Source: UBA1783 sp033808805
GTDB taxonomy: Bacteria; Bacillota_I; Bacilli_A; Erysipelotrichales; Erysipelotrichaceae
DNA: 52,756 nucleotides
Reading direction: 5' to 3'
Assembly (NCBI GenBank): GCA_033808805.1
Contig: JAPXMY010000012.1
Location: forward strand, 1 to 52,756
In this document: one piece after another, positions 25,148 to 33,893 of the stretch
How the letters are laid out: the number at the start of each line of letters is the position of its first letter
How positions within the stretch are numbered: position 1 is the first letter of the stretch
Notes under the pieces: model-generated
What the model was told of the DNA's origin: nothing
Seen by the model: the letters and a program-made list of their open reading frames with translations, nothing else
Databases searched by the model: none
Program-made: the position numbers and the translations under genes

Positions 25148-26560
25148 ATGTACGATGAAATTGCCATCAAAGAGATAGTTGAAAAACAAAGAAGATATTT
25201 CAGAAGTGGGGTTACTTTAGATATCGAGTTTAGAAAGAAACAATTGAGAAAACTTAAAAAAGCCATGGTTGATTATGAAGAAGAAATTATGGAAGCGTTA
25301 AGATTGGATTTAGGTAGAAGTTATGTTGAAGCTTTTTTCTGTGATATCGGAACGGTAATTTTAGAAATAAATGAAACTCTAAGGGGATTAAAGAAATGGG
25401 CAAAACCTGAAGTTCTCTATTCAGGATTAGTATGCTTTCCCAGTCTGATCACCAGAGTATATAAAATGCCTTATGGTGTATCGTTGATTATTTCTCCTTA
25501 CAACTTTCCTTTTCTGTTATCTTTTGGAGTGTTGATTGCTGCTATAGCTGGAGGAAATACAGCAGTAATCAAAACAAGCAGTAAAAGTGTCAATTGTACC
25601 AGAGTCATCAAAAAAATAGTGACAGACATTTATGAACCGGAATATGTAACAGTTATTGATGGCTCTCATGAAGTGGCAGATATGTGTCTGGCTCAAAGAT
25701 TTGATAAGATTTTCTATACCGGTTCAGCTAAGGTAGGAAAACATGTAATGAGATGTGCGTCTGAGAATTTAACTCCGGTGGCTTTAGAGCTGGGAGGGGA
25801 AAATGGCAACTGGTGTATTATCCGAAAAGATGCTGATATTAAAGATGCAGCTAGAAAAATAGCTTTCTTCAAGTTGTTAAACAGCGGTCAGGTTTGTATC
25901 AATATTAATCAGGTAGCAGTAGCTGCTGAAGTGGCTGACGATTTTGTGGAAGCTTTAAAAAAGGAGTTCGACAGACAGATAGGCAATGCCGTTGACAATG
26001 ATGATTATCCAAGACTGATAAATAAGGCGGCCTACAATTTATGTGCTAAGGAAGTTTTAGATTATCAAAGCAGGATAGTTTATGGTGGCTTTGGAAATGA
26101 AAACACCCTTAAGTATTCACCAACCATTATCTATCCGGTAGATATCAATGAGAATATTGTCAGGCATGAACTTTTCAATCCCTTGCTTCCAATAGTAGTT
26201 TATGAAGAAAAACAAATAGATTTATTGCTGGATACGATTGCTGAAAGAGAACATGGCTTGGCTTTATATATCTTCACCAAGGATATCGACTGGGCTAACA
26301 AGGTTATGTCGACGCAGCAGTTTGGTGGTGGGTGTATTAATGAAGTATGTCTTCAACTGATGGTTAAAGGAGCGCCATTTAATGGAACGGGTCATTCTGG
26401 AATGGGAGCTTATCATGGCAAATGGGGTTTTGATGAATTCACTCATCCTCAAACAGTACTGCAAGGTTACAGCAGGTTCAATCTTCCTTTAAGAGAACAT
26501 CCTTATTCTGGAAAAATTGGTAAAATTAAAATGAAATTTTTAAGATTATTTGAAAGATAG
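25148..26560 (+). CDS. Aldehyde dehydrogenase (ALDH3-like)
   Basis: This 470-aa enzyme oxidises an aldehyde to an acid and resembles fatty aldehyde dehydrogenases. The catalytic cysteine in GQVCI and the base glutamate in ALELGG are present, as is ISPYNFP. Two usual features differ. The KPSE loop reads KTSS, losing the glutamate that holds the NAD ribose, which favours NADP. ELGGK reads ELGGE. A ggagg site lies before the ATG. It is flanked by a tRNA and a convergent rqcH. Confidence 0.9.
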   Translation: MYDEIAIKEIVEKQRRYFRSGVTLDIEFRKKQLRKLKKAMVDYEEEIMEALRLDLGRSYVEAFFCDIGTVILEINETLRGLKKWAKPEVLYSGLVCFPSLITRVYKMPYGVSLIISPYNFPFLLSFGVLIAAIAGGNTAVIKTSSKSVNCTRVIKKIVTDIYEPEYVTVIDGSHEVADMCLAQRFDKIFYTGSAKVGKHVMRCASENLTPVALELGGENGNWCIIRKDADIKDAARKIAFFKLLNSGQVCININQVAVAAEVADDFVEALKKEFDRQIGNAVDNDDYPRLINKAAYNLCAKEVLDYQSRIVYGGFGNENTLKYSPTIIYPVDINENIVRHELFNPLLPIVVYEEKQIDLLLDTIAEREHGLALYIFTKDIDWANKVMSTQQFGGGCINEVCLQLMVKGAPFNGTGHSGMGAYHGKWGFDEFTHPQTVLQGYSRFNLPLREHPYSGKIGKIKMKFLRLFER

Positions 26561-26577
26561 AATGAATATTGATAAGA

Positions 26578-26611
26578 AAAATGCGCATCTTAGAGATACG
26601 CATTTATTTTT
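26578..26611. terminator. Terminator shared by aldehyde dehydrogenase and rqcH
   Basis: An interrupted stem (aaatgcg with cgcattt, then atct with agat) lies between convergent genes and covers the end of rqcH. T's follow on both strands. Confidence 0.7.
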
Positions 26612-28212
26612 TCTTCATCAATATCAATATAAATTGTTTTATATTCCTTCAGTATCAATTTTCCAATTTTACTGTTAGGTATTTTCTTTAAATTTCTAAT
26701 AAGGGTGTAATTGACAGGGATGCTGCTGGAATACCTGCTTTTAGAAAAATAAGCGGCTAACATGGCGCAGAATCTGATTTCATCTTCATTTGGCTGATCG
26801 GTATTAATAGTCACATGGGCTCCAGAGCCATCCCTGACATGAAACCAGCTGTCAAAACGATTAGATTTTTTAAAAGTGATAAATTCATTTTGAATATTGT
26901 TCTTTCCTATCAGGATAGTCTTATCCTGAAAATGTATTCTGGTGTAATTTGGTTCAGTTGGTTTTTTAGATCTTTGTCTTCTGATTCTGGCTTTTAAGTA
27001 GCCCTGATTTTCCAGTTCCTGACGAATTTCCCCAGCAGTATCAAAATCAGCATGCTCCAGCTGCTGTTGGATAAGTTGGAAATATTCCAGATTTTCTTTA
27101 GCGATATCAATCTGTTGGTTGATATGTTTTTGTCCAGTGGAAAGTTTGCGATATTTAATAAAGTGTTTTTTTCCGTTTCCTTTACCATCTAACTTTTCAT
27201 CAAGAGGAATAGTCACAAGATTTCCTTCAAAATCATCCAGCGTAACTTCCTTCATTCCCTTGCTGATCTTATCTAAATTGGCGAAGATTAAATCTCCATA
27301 ATGACGATATTTATCACAGTCCAAAGCTTCTTCTAAAGAATGCAGCAGATTATCGATTTTTTTGGTCAGTTTATTAATTTCTTTTCTGGTGAATTTAAAC
27401 AGATCACCTGTTATCTGTCTTATTCTTTCCCTTTCTTCTTTTGTAAAATACAGGTAGTCTAAACCTTCACATATTTCAAAACGTTGATACTCATCTGAAA
27501 GATGAGTCAAAGCCAGACAATGAAAGTGTTCTTCCTGATTAATATTTGTCAGATATAAACTTGTTGATGTTCTGATTTCCTGCATAATCTGTTTATAACT
27601 TTGAGTTTGCATTCGATAGCTGACTTCCTGAGATAGAAGTGGAGAAAAACCAATCAGCTTTTTAGAAAGATTATCTTCCATATCTACATCATCTATTTCA
27701 AAAGGATGCAGTTTATTCTTTTGTGGTGCTGTGACTGTAAATTGAGCCCCTGGATGAATGGTTCTGATGGTGTTTTCAAAGGGAGGAATATGCTTTAAAG
27801 CATCGATGATTCGATTATCTTTCACCAAGATGACATTGGCATATTTACCCATTAATTCCACATATATTTGAACGGTTATTTTGTCTCCGATATCATCTCT
27901 GCTGTCAACTTCAATTGTCAGATAGCGATCTAATCCTGCCTGAGTGATACTTTTTATTATTCCACCTTCAGTATATTTTCTTAAAAGAATAATGAAATTA
28001 CTTGGTGATAAGCGTGTAGGATAGCTTCTATCAGTCAAATGAATGCGGTTATAGGAAGAGTGGGCACTGACAATCAGCTGATATGATTGATAACCTTTGA
28101 TGATGAAAAGAATTTCTGTATCAGAAATCAGATAAATTTTGTTAATTCTTTTATTTACAAGTGGTTGTAATTGTTTGATTACCTGGTGTAAAAAAACTCC
28201 ATCAAAAGCCAT
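26590..28212 (-). CDS. rqcH: NFACT protein RqcH
   Basis: RqcH recognises stalled 50S subunits and adds C-terminal alanine tails that mark the nascent chain for degradation. The 540-aa protein has NFACT-N from the start (MAFDGVFLHQVIKQLQPLVN), a coiled-coil middle (about 270-400) and the C-terminal NFACT-R with WFHVRDGSGAHV. It is often annotated as a fibronectin-binding protein. An aaggag site precedes the ATG. It is divergent from gmk. Confidence 0.9.
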   Translation of the reverse strand: MAFDGVFLHQVIKQLQPLVNKRINKIYLISDTEILFIIKGYQSYQLIVSAHSSYNRIHLTDRSYPTRLSPSNFIILLRKYTEGGIIKSITQAGLDRYLTIEVDSRDDIGDKITVQIYVELMGKYANVILVKDNRIIDALKHIPPFENTIRTIHPGAQFTVTAPQKNKLHPFEIDDVDMEDNLSKKLIGFSPLLSQEVSYRMQTQSYKQIMQEIRTSTSLYLTNINQEEHFHCLALTHLSDEYQRFEICEGLDYLYFTKEERERIRQITGDLFKFTRKEINKLTKKIDNLLHSLEEALDCDKYRHYGDLIFANLDKISKGMKEVTLDDFEGNLVTIPLDEKLDGKGNGKKHFIKYRKLSTGQKHINQQIDIAKENLEYFQLIQQQLEHADFDTAGEIRQELENQGYLKARIRRQRSKKPTEPNYTRIHFQDKTILIGKNNIQNEFITFKKSNRFDSWFHVRDGSGAHVTINTDQPNEDEIRFCAMLAAYFSKSRYSSSIPVNYTLIRNLKKIPNSKIGKLILKEYKTIYIDIDEEKINAYL

Positions 28213-28251
28213 GTCTATCTCCTTTTAATCATCATTAAATATTATATCACA

Positions 28252-28280
28252 TTGAAAAAGAAGGCCATACTTTGTATAAT
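28252..28280 (+). promoter_or_regulatory. Promoter of gmk
   Basis: TTGAAA (28252-28257) and TATAAT (28275-28280) are 17 bp apart, 30 bp before the gene. Confidence 0.72.
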
Positions 28281-28309
28281 GAAATTAAATAAAAGGGAGG
28301 TAAGTAATA

Positions 28310-28876
28310 ATGAAAAAAAGAGGCTTACTAATCATTTTGTCAGGACCTTCAGGAGTAGGAAAAGGTACTGTCAGAGCTAAATTTTCTCAAGATGAAAAGC
28401 TTAATTTAGCTTATTCAGTTTCTATGACCAGTAGAGAAAAAAGAGGTGGTGAAACTGAAGGGGTAGATTATTTCTTTGTCAGTCAACAGGAGTTTAAAGA
28501 GGCTATTGAAAATGGTGAACTCTTAGAATGGACAGAATTTGTTGGCAATTATTACGGCACGCCTTTAAAAAATGTTGAAAAGTTAAGAAATGAAGGTAAA
28601 AATGTTTTACTGGAAATTGAAGTAGAGGGAGCAAAGGAAGTTCAGAAAAAATGTCCTGATGCTCTGTCAATATTTCTGATTCCGCCTTCAATGGCTGAAC
28701 TGGAAAGAAGAATCAGAGGAAGAAAAACAGAACCTGAAGAAATCGTCCAGCAACGTTTGGCTAAAGCAGAAAGGGAAATGAACATGTTATCGCAGTATAA
28801 GTATGTTATCTGCAATGATGAGGTTGATTTGGCTGCTGAGCTGATTTCGGTAATCATTAAATGGCATATGAAATAG
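28310..28876 (+). CDS. gmk: Guanylate kinase
   Basis: This 188-aa enzyme phosphorylates GMP to GDP. The P-loop GPSGVGKGT, the GMP site with SREKRGGETEGVDY, and WTEFVGNYYGT are all present. A gggagg site precedes the ATG. The usual neighbour rpoZ is absent; surface-related genes follow a short terminator. Confidence 0.96.
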   Translation: MKKRGLLIILSGPSGVGKGTVRAKFSQDEKLNLAYSVSMTSREKRGGETEGVDYFFVSQQEFKEAIENGELLEWTEFVGNYYGTPLKNVEKLRNEGKNVLLEIEVEGAKEVQKKCPDALSIFLIPPSMAELERRIRGRKTEPEEIVQQRLAKAEREMNMLSQYKYVICNDEVDLAAELISVIIKWHMK

Positions 28877-28898
28877 ATGTTGCTACATCTATTTTTTA
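28872..28898 (+). terminator. Terminator after gmk
   Basis: Aatagatgt pairs perfectly with acatctatt around a 4-nt loop, with T's after. It overlaps the stop codon. Confidence 0.8.
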
Positions 28899-28912
28899 TT
28901 TGAGGAGGTAAA

Positions 28913-29527
28913 ATGAAAAAGATTTTAAGAATATTGATAATATTCTTTTTTTGTGTGGTCTTAATCTTTCTTTTAAAGGAGATAAAAAGAGGCCATCTGG
29001 AAAGGAAAAAAGACAGGTTTTTATCGGATGAGAAAAAAAGGAAAGAATATGATAAACCAATTATGGAACTGCAAATTCCAGAGAATAAGAAAAAAGCAGA
29101 TAGTAAAAAAGATAAAGAATCTTTGGCTACAGAAAAGATAGTAGTCAGGGAAGATGGCTGTACCTATATTTGGGTAATTGATGTACCGTATCAGCCAGCA
29201 ATAGAGGAAAAGGGACATTATGAGATTGTTCATCATGAAGCCATCACTCATTTAAAGGATATCTATCAGGAGTTTAAAACTTATTACTTCATCAGAGAGG
29301 ATGAAACTTATATAACCGTAGATGATTATGAGGGCTTTTCACCAGAGGAATATTTTAACAGTTTACCAGAGGATTTTTATCGTTACTATTACAAGATTAC
29401 AAAAGAGGTGATTGCTCAGGAAATAGTAGTCGACAGAGAAGCTTATGATGAAAAGATTTGGGTGGTAGATGTACCATATCAACCAGCAATAGAAGAAAAG
29501 GGGCATTATGAGAAACTAGGATGCTGA
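28913..29527 (+). CDS. Membrane-anchored protein with a duplicated motif
   Basis: This 204-aa protein has one N-terminal membrane helix (about residues 4-22), a Lys-rich stalk to about 70, then an acidic-aromatic domain. The 18-residue block WVIDVPYQPAIEEKGHYE (87-104) recurs as WVVDVPYQPAIEEKGHYE (183-200), preceded in both by an IVV segment. The tail ends in CG-less LGC. It is probably exported with the C-terminus outside. A gaggagg site precedes the ATG. I recognise no family. The surface protein gene follows 14 bp later. Confidence 0.72.
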   Translation: MKKILRILIIFFFCVVLIFLLKEIKRGHLERKKDRFLSDEKKRKEYDKPIMELQIPENKKKADSKKDKESLATEKIVVREDGCTYIWVIDVPYQPAIEEKGHYEIVHHEAITHLKDIYQEFKTYYFIREDETYITVDDYEGFSPEEYFNSLPEDFYRYYYKITKEVIAQEIVVDREAYDEKIWVVDVPYQPAIEEKGHYEKLGC

Positions 29528-29541
29528 AAGAGGTATTTTAA

Positions 29542-31635
29542 ATGAAAAAAATAATATTTATATTGATAACATTGGTGATGATATTATCGGACTCATCACT
29601 TTTTTTATGGCCAAAAGCAGATGTAATGACAGGTAATTATATTACTTTAAAAAAACAGATAAAAGAGTATGAAGATTTAATAAGTTTAAATCCAGATGAA
29701 TATAGTTTACAGGGGTCAGAGTATGAAATAAGAAACAGTAAGGATGAAGTTATAGCTGTCTTTGAAATAGATAAAAATGGTATCGGCTATAACAAAACCA
29801 CAGGGAAACCTTTTGTTGACCAGTTAGATGATGGTTTATATAAGATCAGGGAAATAAAGCCATCAAAGGGCTTTATTCTAGATCAGGAAGTTTATGAAGT
29901 GTCTTTATATGCCAATACTCATCTGCCTGAACAGATAACAGTCAATACAATTGCCAATCTTTATGGCAAAAACAGCCAGGGGCAGTATTTTGCCAATAAT
30001 CAATACAAATTATGGACTACTGATTATGGTATTGGAGTATTTGAATGCGGGATATGTCAAACGGATGCTCCTTTTGCGATTAGAAATTTTGGCAGTCATG
30101 TTATTTCCACGTCTACCAGCAAGATATTAGATCGGAATACTGAAGCTCATCGTCTGGTCTATAAGGTTTTATACTATGGCAGAAGTGGTCCAGATATGTG
30201 GCAGGGGTTTTCCAGTAGAAGATACTACATTCCTTTTTCTACAAGAGATGGTTTTAATTATTACAGGACAAATGATACAGAGGCTCTTTCAGCCTTTATT
30301 ACTCATGTTGTTTTGGGTAGAGTCTATGGCAAAAATAATAAATGGTTACAGAAATGGGATCAGCATGGTGTAAGCGACTATTATAATTGGGTAATCAGAC
30401 AGCCTGATGCTCCAGATAATTTTGTCGTCTACATCTGGGAAAACTATCAGATAAATGGAACACAGGATATGTTTTATGGTTTTTTAATGCAGCCGACAGA
30501 TTTTGCTCATAAAGATCTGATTGTTGAAGCTAAGACTGAATTTGACCCGATAAGAGTAGTTTTAACTAAAAGTGATAAAAATGATGTCAAGATACAGGGA
30601 GCACAGTTTACTGTTGAATACTACAGTCAGCAATTAGAATCTGTTGAAGAGTCAAATGGTTTATCACCACTTAGAAGCTGGGTATTTGAAACCGATGAGA
30701 AAGGGATATTCAGATTTACCAGTGACTATTTAGTCAGTGGTGATGAACTGTTTATTGTTGAAGGTATTTCCGTGCTTTTAGCTGGAACCTACATTGTTTC
30801 AGAGACCAAAATACCTTCAGGTTACATAAAAGCTGCTGATTTTATGATCAAAGTATCATCTGATGTAACTAAACCGATTGAATTTACCGACAGCAGTGGT
30901 AAAGGAAGGCTTGAAACCACACCTGAAGAAGGTTACAGATTGCTAGAGCTGCTGGAAGGATATTTAACAATAGAAAAAGAAAGTGAAATAGCCTGTCATT
31001 ATCCTTTGTCTGGAGCTGTTTATCAGGTGTTTCTGGATGAAGACTGCAGTAAGCCAGCCTATATAAACAATAGTGAAGAAAAGGCAATTTTAATAACCGA
31101 TGAAAATGGTAAAACAGCAACTATCGGTTTAGTTCCCGGGAAATATTATGTCAAGGAAATATTGGCCCCTGAAAATTATTATTTGGATTTAAATGTTTAT
31201 AAAATCGAAGTAGGACAGCAGGAAACAGTGATAGTTAAAAGTATCGAATGTCCTAAGATGGTCAGTTTAAAAGTGACTAAAAAAGATGAATTTTCCAATC
31301 CTCTTCAGGGAGCAGTCTTTGGTTTGTATGATCAAAATGACGAGCTTTTATTAGAAAAGACAACTGATGAAAATGGGGTAGCGGTATTTGAAAATTCTTT
31401 GTTTGTTTTACAGAATTATTATTTAAAAGAGATAAAAGCTCCCAAAGGGTATATTTTGGACACTAAAAAATATCAGATATCTGCTGGTGAATTCATAGAA
31501 ACGATAGAAAAAGAAGTAATTAATCATCTTGTGCCAGAAACAGGCGATTTTTTAATATATCCGTTTATCATAGTAATGGTTATTTCCGTTATCAGTATTT
31601 TCTTATTAAATGAAAGTATGAAAAAATATCTTTAA
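29542..31635 (+). CDS. Cna-B-domain surface protein with VPETG anchor
   Basis: This 697-aa cell-wall protein has a signal sequence, then Cna-B/SpaA-type prealbumin domains at about 45-125, 333-450, 473-560 and 572-655 (for example IQGAQFTVEYY and LQGAVFGLYDQ). Between the first two (about 157-330) is a region resembling thioester adhesin domains, with an FECGICQ cysteine and a VLYYGRSGP segment. The usual TQxA motif reads FITHVVLG, so thioester formation is uncertain. It ends with VPETG (664-668), a membrane helix and a short charged tail. No sortase is in the window. Confidence 0.82.
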   Translation: MKKIIFILITLVMILSDSSLFLWPKADVMTGNYITLKKQIKEYEDLISLNPDEYSLQGSEYEIRNSKDEVIAVFEIDKNGIGYNKTTGKPFVDQLDDGLYKIREIKPSKGFILDQEVYEVSLYANTHLPEQITVNTIANLYGKNSQGQYFANNQYKLWTTDYGIGVFECGICQTDAPFAIRNFGSHVISTSTSKILDRNTEAHRLVYKVLYYGRSGPDMWQGFSSRRYYIPFSTRDGFNYYRTNDTEALSAFITHVVLGRVYGKNNKWLQKWDQHGVSDYYNWVIRQPDAPDNFVVYIWENYQINGTQDMFYGFLMQPTDFAHKDLIVEAKTEFDPIRVVLTKSDKNDVKIQGAQFTVEYYSQQLESVEESNGLSPLRSWVFETDEKGIFRFTSDYLVSGDELFIVEGISVLLAGTYIVSETKIPSGYIKAADFMIKVSSDVTKPIEFTDSSGKGRLETTPEEGYRLLELLEGYLTIEKESEIACHYPLSGAVYQVFLDEDCSKPAYINNSEEKAILITDENGKTATIGLVPGKYYVKEILAPENYYLDLNVYKIEVGQQETVIVKSIECPKMVSLKVTKKDEFSNPLQGAVFGLYDQNDELLLEKTTDENGVAVFENSLFVLQNYYLKEIKAPKGYILDTKKYQISAGEFIETIEKEVINHLVPETGDFLIYPFIIVMVISVISIFLLNESMKKYL

Positions 31636-31644
31636 TATTTATTG

Positions 31645-31672
31645 GAGTAGAGAGTTTCTCTACTCTTTTTTT
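31645..31672 (+). terminator. Terminator after surface protein gene
   Basis: A 9-bp perfect stem (gagtagaga with tctctactc) is followed by seven T's. Confidence 0.88.
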
Positions 31673-31720
31673 GTGCAGTAAAAAAGGAAATATACCTATA
31701 AGTATGATAAAATGATAAAG

Positions 31721-33877
31721 ATGAATAAAACTTTAATTGTTGAAATCTATATCGAACATCCCATTATGCAGCTTAACAATACCTTTTCATATTTTCATCA
31801 GAAAAGAGATAAAATTGAAAGGGGAATGAGGGTTAAAGTTGACTTCAATGGACAAAAAATAGTCGGATTTGTTGATTCGACTTTTGAAGTTGCAGATTTG
31901 GAAATATATGAAACTGAACTTGGATATCAATTAAAACCGATTGAAGAAGTAATTGATAAAGAACCGATTATCAATGATGAACTTTACAATTTGGGTTTAT
32001 GGATGAGCAGACAAACAATTTCTCCGGTTATTTCCTGTTTTCAATCAATGTTACCTTCAACTTTAAAACCAGTAAGTCGTGCTAAAAAAGCGGTGATGGA
32101 AAACTGGGTCAGAATAAACAATTATAAGGTTAAAGAAACCTATGGTTTTAAAGAAGACGAAATCTTAATGAAGGATTTTAAAGAAAAAGTTACCGATTAT
32201 CGTTATCGAAAATTAAAAGATATAGGTGATATTGAAGTTGTAAAAAAAGAAAAAAGAGCAGAAGTTGGAAAGTTCAGAGTATATGATGCTCCTTATAGTT
32301 TAACCAAAGATCAGAAAAAAGCTATTGATACAATTAATACCAGTGAAAATAATACCATCCTCTTACATGGTTTGACTGGAAGTGGAAAAACGGAAATATA
32401 TCTGCAACTGGCTAAACAGGCTATCCTTAATAATAAACAGGTTCTGATTCTGGTTCCTGAAATATCACTTACTTCTCAGATGGTTGATAGATTCAAATCA
32501 CGTTTTAACAGTATCGCTATTTATCACTCTGGAATCTCAGCCCAGGAAAAATACCAGCAATATAAGCTGGTAAAAGAGAAAGAAGTTAAAATTGTTGTGG
32601 GTACCAGAAGTGCTATTTTTATGCCATTTAAGGATATCGGTCTGATTGTTTTGGATGAAGAACATGATGGCTCATATAAACAGGATTCAACTCCCAAATA
32701 CAATACCAGAGATATCGCCATCAAAAGAAGTGAAATCCATAACTGTAAATTAATACTGGGAAGCGCGACCCCAACACTGGAATCTTATGCCAGAGCTATC
32801 AAGGGTGTGTATAAACTGGTAACTTTAGACAAAAGAATAAATCAGGATTTACCAAAATCTTATTTAGTTGACATGAGTAAAGAAATAAGAAAAGGAAATT
32901 ATATTATTTCTGCTCCTCTTTTAAAGGCAATTGAAGAAAGATTAGAAAAGAAGCAGCAGGTGATCTTACTTCTAAACAGAAGAGGTTATACTCCGATTGT
33001 CAAATGTTCAAGCTGTTCTTATGTTGTAATGTGTCCACATTGTGATGTGACTCTCAGCTATCATAAGGATGATGATCGACTGATCTGTCATGTCTGTGGT
33101 CACAGTCAAAGCAATGATGTTACCTGTCCAAAATGTGCCAATAAGATGTGGCGAAACTATGGTGTAGGAACTCAAAGGCTGATGGAAGAAATTCAAAAGC
33201 ATTTCCCACAAGCCCGACTGGTGAGAATGGATGCCGATTCAACTAGAAAAAAAGATGCTCATGGTAAAATATTAACCAGTTTTGCAAAACAGAAGTATGA
33301 TATTTTAGTTGGCACCCAGATGATTTCAAAGGGCTTGGATTTTCCTGATGTAACCCTGGTAGGTATTTTTAATGCTGATGGACCATTACATCGAACTGAT
33401 TATCGTAGTGTTGAAACAACCTTTGACTTAATTGTTCAAGCCAGTGGCAGAAGTGGTAGAAGCAAAAATCCTGGAGAAGTGTATGTCCAGGCTTATGACA
33501 TCAATCATTATGGAATCAGACTGGCAGTCAGACAGGATTATATAACTTTTTTCAATAACGAAATGAGTTATCGCCATGCTGGCAAATATCCACCATATAC
33601 CTTTATGGCAGCAGTCCTTTTTACCGGCAAAGATGATGAAAATGTCAAGGATAAGGCTTTTGAAGCCAGCGATTACTTTAGAGCTGATTCAGCTATCAGA
33701 GTGCTAGGTCCTTCAAGACTTTTGAAACTAAAGGGAGAATATCGCTATCGCATTATTATTAAATCCAGAAATAAAGAAGAGCTGATTGACAAACTGTGGT
33801 TATGGTATGAAGCTCAATCAATTAATAAACGTCAGGTTTCAGTACAAATTGATGTTGATCCATATATTTTAGATTAG
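31721..33877 (+). CDS. priA: Primosomal helicase PriA
   Basis: PriA reloads the replicative helicase at stalled forks. The 718-aa protein has the N-terminal DNA-binding region, Walker A GLTGSGKTE, a DEEH box, and paired Cys zinc sites (CSSCSYVVMCPHCD, then CHVCG and CPKCA). The start is uncertain: ATG 31712 and 31721 are in frame and neither has a clear ribosome site. In many Firmicutes priA is followed by fmt and rsmB; here fmt is missing and rsmB follows 16 bp later. Confidence 0.93.
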   Translation: MNKTLIVEIYIEHPIMQLNNTFSYFHQKRDKIERGMRVKVDFNGQKIVGFVDSTFEVADLEIYETELGYQLKPIEEVIDKEPIINDELYNLGLWMSRQTISPVISCFQSMLPSTLKPVSRAKKAVMENWVRINNYKVKETYGFKEDEILMKDFKEKVTDYRYRKLKDIGDIEVVKKEKRAEVGKFRVYDAPYSLTKDQKKAIDTINTSENNTILLHGLTGSGKTEIYLQLAKQAILNNKQVLILVPEISLTSQMVDRFKSRFNSIAIYHSGISAQEKYQQYKLVKEKEVKIVVGTRSAIFMPFKDIGLIVLDEEHDGSYKQDSTPKYNTRDIAIKRSEIHNCKLILGSATPTLESYARAIKGVYKLVTLDKRINQDLPKSYLVDMSKEIRKGNYIISAPLLKAIEERLEKKQQVILLLNRRGYTPIVKCSSCSYVVMCPHCDVTLSYHKDDDRLICHVCGHSQSNDVTCPKCANKMWRNYGVGTQRLMEEIQKHFPQARLVRMDADSTRKKDAHGKILTSFAKQKYDILVGTQMISKGLDFPDVTLVGIFNADGPLHRTDYRSVETTFDLIVQASGRSGRSKNPGEVYVQAYDINHYGIRLAVRQDYITFFNNEMSYRHAGKYPPYTFMAAVLFTGKDDENVKDKAFEASDYFRADSAIRVLGPSRLLKLKGEYRYRIIIKSRNKEELIDKLWLWYEAQSINKRQVSVQIDVDPYILD

Positions 33878-33893
33878 GGAGACAAGTAGAAAG

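Noticed and set aside
26590..28212. Fibronectin-binding adhesin
   Set aside because: The NFACT-N and NFACT-R domains and lack of a signal peptide identify the ribosome quality-control factor RqcH.
29171..29512. Mobile or intergenic repeat
   Set aside because: The two 54-bp copies lie in one reading frame of a single gene and encode the same peptide, so it is an internal protein duplication.
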